Part shown: piece after piece, positions 5,067 to 7,766 of the stretch
Position numbering within the stretch: position 1 is the first letter of the stretch
Layout of the letters: each line of letters begins with the position of its first letter
DNA from: an uncultured Collinsella sp.
GTDB taxonomy: Bacteria > Actinomycetota > Coriobacteriia > Coriobacteriales > Coriobacteriaceae
Length of the DNA: 7,766 nt
Direction: 5' to 3'
Assembly: GCA_900553165.1 (NCBI GenBank)
Contig: USCN01000062.1
Span: 1-7,766, forward strand
Notes under the pieces: generated by a model
Seen by the model: only the letters and a program-made list of their open reading frames with translations
The model's database searches: none
Told to the model about the DNA's origin: nothing
Translations under genes and position numbers: made by a program

Positions 5067-7748
5067 ATGCAAAAGGAATACCTGTCCGCCGCGGCGGAGG
5101 TGCTCAGCGACCAAGGTGTCGATGAGAACCTCGGCCTGAGCAACGACGAGGCGTCTTCGCGCCTCGCCAAGACAGGCCCTAACAAGCTCGAGGAAGCTGA
5201 GAAGACGCCGCTGTGGAAGCGTTTCTTTGAACAGATGGCTGACCCTATGGTCATCATGCTGATCGTTGCCGCCGTCATCAGTGCGCTCACGGGCATGGTC
5301 AAGGGCGAGCCCGACTTTGCCGATGTTGCCATCATCATGTTCGTCGTTATCGTCAACTCGGTGCTGGGCGTGGTCCAGGAAGCCAAGAGCGAGGAGGCCC
5401 TCGAGGCCCTGCAGGAGATGAGTGCGGCGCAGTCCAAGGTGCTACGCGACGGCAAGCTCGTGCACCTGCCGAGCGCCGAGCTCGTGCCCGGCGACGTGAT
5501 CATGCTCGAGGCGGGCGACTCCGTCCCGGCCGACTGCCGCGTGCTCGAGAGCGCCACGATGAAGATCGAAGAGGCCGCGCTCACCGGCGAGTCCGTGCCC
5601 GTCGAGAAGCATGCCAACGTGATCGAGCTCGCCGCCGGCACCGACGACGTGCCGCTCGGCGACCGTAAGAACATGTGCTATATGGGCTCCACCGTCGTGT
5701 ACGGCCGTGGTCGCGCCGTCGTGGTCGGCACCGGCATGAACACCGAGATGGGCAAGATCGCCGGCGCCCTGGCCGAGGCCAAGGAAGAGCTCACGCCGCT
5801 GCAGGTGAAGCTCGCCGAGCTCAGCCGCATCCTCACCATCATGGTGATCGTCATCTGCGTCGTCATCTTTGGCGTTGACATCCTCCGCCACGGCGTGGGC
5901 AACGTCCTTACCGATCCGACTGCCCTGCTCGACACCTTTATGGTTGCCGTCTCGCTCGCCGTCGCCGCCATCCCCGAGGGCCTTGTTGCCGTCGTGACCA
6001 TCGTCCTTTCGCTTGGCGTGACCAAGATGGCCAAGCGCCAGGCGATTATCCGCAAGCTCTCTGCTGTCGAGACCCTTGGCTGCACACAGACCATCTGCTC
6101 CGACAAGACCGGTACCCTTACCCAGAACAAGATGACCGTCGTCAAGCACGAGCTCGCTGCGCCCAAGGAGAAGTTCCTGGCCGGCATGGCGCTGTGCTCC
6201 GATGCTCAGTGGGACGAGGAGCTGGGCGAGGCCGTGGGCGAGCCGACCGAGTGCGCGCTCGTCAACGACGCCGGCAAGGCTGGCCTCACCGGCCTGACTG
6301 CCGAGCATCCGCGCGTGGACGAGGCCCCGTTCGACTCGGGCCGCAAGATGATGTCCGTGATCGTCGAGACCTTGGATGGCGAGTACGAGCAGTACACCAA
6401 GGGCGCGCCCGACGTGGTGATCGGCCTGTGCACCCATATCTACGAGGGCGAAAAGGTCGTCCCGCTGACCGAGGAGCGTCGCGCCGAGCTCGTGGCCGCC
6501 AACAAGGCCATGGCCGACGAGGCTCTGCGCGTGCTGGCGCTGGCAAGCCGCACCTACACCGAGGTCCCGAGCGACTGCAGCCCCGCTGCGCTCGAGCACG
6601 ACTTGGTCTTCTGCGGCCTGTCCGGCATGATCGACCCGGTCCGCCCCGAGGTCGCCGAAGCCATCCGCGAGGCCCACGACGCTGGCATTCGCACCGTCAT
6701 GATCACGGGCGACCACATCGACACCGCCGTGGCCATCGCCAAGCAGCTGGGCATCGTCACCGATCGCAGCCATGCCATCACCGGTGCCGACCTCGATCGC
6801 ATGAGCGACGAGGAGCTCGACGCGCACATCGAGGACTACGGCGTGTACGCCCGCGTCCAGCCCGAGCACAAGACCCGCATCGTCGAGGCCTGGAAGTCGC
6901 GTGACCAGATCGTGGCCATGACGGGCGATGGCGTCAACGACGCCCCGTCCATCAAGCGCGCCGACATCGGCGTGGGCATGGGCATCACCGGTACCGATGT
7001 CACCAAGAACGTCGCCGACATGGTACTTGCCGACGACAATTTCGCCACCATCATCGGTGCCTGCGAAGAGGGCCGTCGCATCTACGACAACATCCGCAAG
7101 GTCATCCAGTTCCTGCTTTCGGCCAACCTTGCCGAGGTCTTCTCGGTGTTTATCGCCACGCTCATCGGCTTTACCATCTTCCAGCCGGTGCAGCTGCTGT
7201 GGGTGAACCTGGTTACCGACTGCTTCCCTGCGCTCGCGCTGGGCATGGAGGACGCCGAGGGCGACATCATGAAGCGCAAGCCGCGCAACGCCAAGGATGG
7301 TGTCTTTGCCGGACATATGGGTCTGGACTGCGTGGTCCAGGGCCTAATCATCACCGTGCTGGTGCTGGCGAGCTTCTTTGTGGGCGTGTACTTTGACATG
7401 GGCTACATCCACATCGCCGATATGATCGCCGGCAATGCCGACGAGGAAGGCGTGATGATGGCCTTCATCACGCTCAACATGGTCGAGATTTTCCACTGCT
7501 TCAATATGCGCAGCCGTCGTGCGTCGCTGTTCACCATGAAGAAGCAGAACAAGTGGCTGTGGGCTTCCGCCGCGCTGGCGCTGGTGCTGACGGTGATCGT
7601 AACCGTGCAGCCGACGCTTGCCGAGATGTTCTTTGGCCCCGTAACGCTTGAGCTCAAGGGCGTTGTCGCTGCCCTGGGCCTTGCCTTCCTGATTATTCCG
7701 CTGATGGAGATCTACAAGGCGATCATGCGCGCGGTGGAGAAAGAGTAA
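5067..7748 (+). CDS. P2-type (SERCA-like) calcium/cation-translocating P-type ATPase
   Basis: Full-length 893-residue membrane pump, expected to have 10 helices and to export Ca2+ or a similar cation using ATP. Domains in order: N-terminal cation-ATPase domain (about 5-75), actuator domain with TGES (173-176), and M4 with IPEGL (302-306). The phosphorylation site DKTGTLT has Asp346, the nucleotide domain has KGAPD (Lys445), and the hinge has MITGD (545-549) and TGDGVND (619-625). The C-terminal bundle M5-M10 follows. Residues lining up with the SERCA calcium sites are present: Glu304 in M4, Asn687 and Glu690 in M5, Asn714, Thr717 and Asp718 in M6, and Glu807 in M8. Relatives that share this fold transport Ca2+, Mn2+ or Na+, so calcium is the best guess rather than a certainty. 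ATG 5067 has a strong AGGAGG site, but that site can be paired in the leader, hinting at translational control. The gene appears monocistronic. Codon use is strongly C/G-biased, as expected for a well-expressed gene. Confidence 0.95.
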   Translation: MQKEYLSAAAEVLSDQGVDENLGLSNDEASSRLAKTGPNKLEEAEKTPLWKRFFEQMADPMVIMLIVAAVISALTGMVKGEPDFADVAIIMFVVIVNSVLGVVQEAKSEEALEALQEMSAAQSKVLRDGKLVHLPSAELVPGDVIMLEAGDSVPADCRVLESATMKIEEAALTGESVPVEKHANVIELAAGTDDVPLGDRKNMCYMGSTVVYGRGRAVVVGTGMNTEMGKIAGALAEAKEELTPLQVKLAELSRILTIMVIVICVVIFGVDILRHGVGNVLTDPTALLDTFMVAVSLAVAAIPEGLVAVVTIVLSLGVTKMAKRQAIIRKLSAVETLGCTQTICSDKTGTLTQNKMTVVKHELAAPKEKFLAGMALCSDAQWDEELGEAVGEPTECALVNDAGKAGLTGLTAEHPRVDEAPFDSGRKMMSVIVETLDGEYEQYTKGAPDVVIGLCTHIYEGEKVVPLTEERRAELVAANKAMADEALRVLALASRTYTEVPSDCSPAALEHDLVFCGLSGMIDPVRPEVAEAIREAHDAGIRTVMITGDHIDTAVAIAKQLGIVTDRSHAITGADLDRMSDEELDAHIEDYGVYARVQPEHKTRIVEAWKSRDQIVAMTGDGVNDAPSIKRADIGVGMGITGTDVTKNVADMVLADDNFATIIGACEEGRRIYDNIRKVIQFLLSANLAEVFSVFIATLIGFTIFQPVQLLWVNLVTDCFPALALGMEDAEGDIMKRKPRNAKDGVFAGHMGLDCVVQGLIITVLVLASFFVGVYFDMGYIHIADMIAGNADEEGVMMAFITLNMVEIFHCFNMRSRRASLFTMKKQNKWLWASAALALVLTVIVTVQPTLAEMFFGPVTLELKGVVAALGLAFLIIPLMEIYKAIMRAVEKE

Positions 7749-7766
7749 CGTACCTGTCCGGGCCCG

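Noticed and set aside
5442..7316. 624-codon open frame on the minus strand, antisense to the P-type ATPase
   Set aside because: Long antisense openness follows from the GC-rich third positions of the ATPase gene. The peptide is His/Asp/Gly/Leu-rich, low in complexity and without recognisable motifs.
7749..7766. GC-rich tail after the ATPase stop (CCGGGCCCG), considered as the start of a terminator
   Set aside because: The window ends before a second arm or T run could be seen.

Overview
The window looks like chromosomal DNA from a high-GC, low-complexity bacterium of the Coriobacteriia. A gut Collinsella-type organism is my best guess, from gene content and codon style, but that rests on impression because I had no database. 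The genes are conventional housekeeping and transport genes. No phage, IS element, tRNA, rRNA or CRISPR array is visible.

Region 1 (1-2034, + strand) is the end of an energy-coupling-factor (ECF) metal transporter operon of the CbiMQO type. It holds the C-terminal 134 codons of a CbiM-like substrate-binding membrane component (cut by the window edge), an EcfT/CbiQ membrane coupler that overlaps it by about 23 nt, and an EcfA/CbiO ATPase. Together they would import Co2+ or Ni2+. Cobalt use for cobamide synthesis is the usual reason to carry one.

Region 2 (2080-2962, + strand) is a separately promoted gene (extended -10 box at 2080-2088). Its product looks like a cytosolic zinc-dependent phospholipase C family protein. 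It converges on a short headless open frame on the minus strand (2959-3096) that has coding-like composition, and the two stops overlap in one CTAG. Next comes a strong intrinsic terminator (3099-3136) that ends the pyruvate kinase transcript.

Region 3 (3165-4625, - strand) is a complete pyruvate kinase, the last step of glycolysis. It is divergent from region 5.

Region 4 (4626-5066) is a 441-nt intergenic stretch, more AT-rich than its surroundings in its pyk-proximal half. It holds the pyk -10 box and ribosome-binding site, a 9+9 dyad, a candidate promoter for the next gene, and a roughly 110-nt leader. That leader can be folded by hand in two mutually exclusive ways. In one the Shine-Dalgarno is buried in a 9-bp helix, and in the other its partner lies in a loop. 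This riboswitch-like leader is the most interesting item in the window.

Region 5 (5067-7748, + strand) is a full-length P2-type (SERCA-like) Ca2+/cation-exporting P-type ATPase. All ion-ligand positions that I can line up with SERCA sites I and II are present. The 18 nt after it begin a GC-rich stretch cut by the window edge, too short to call.
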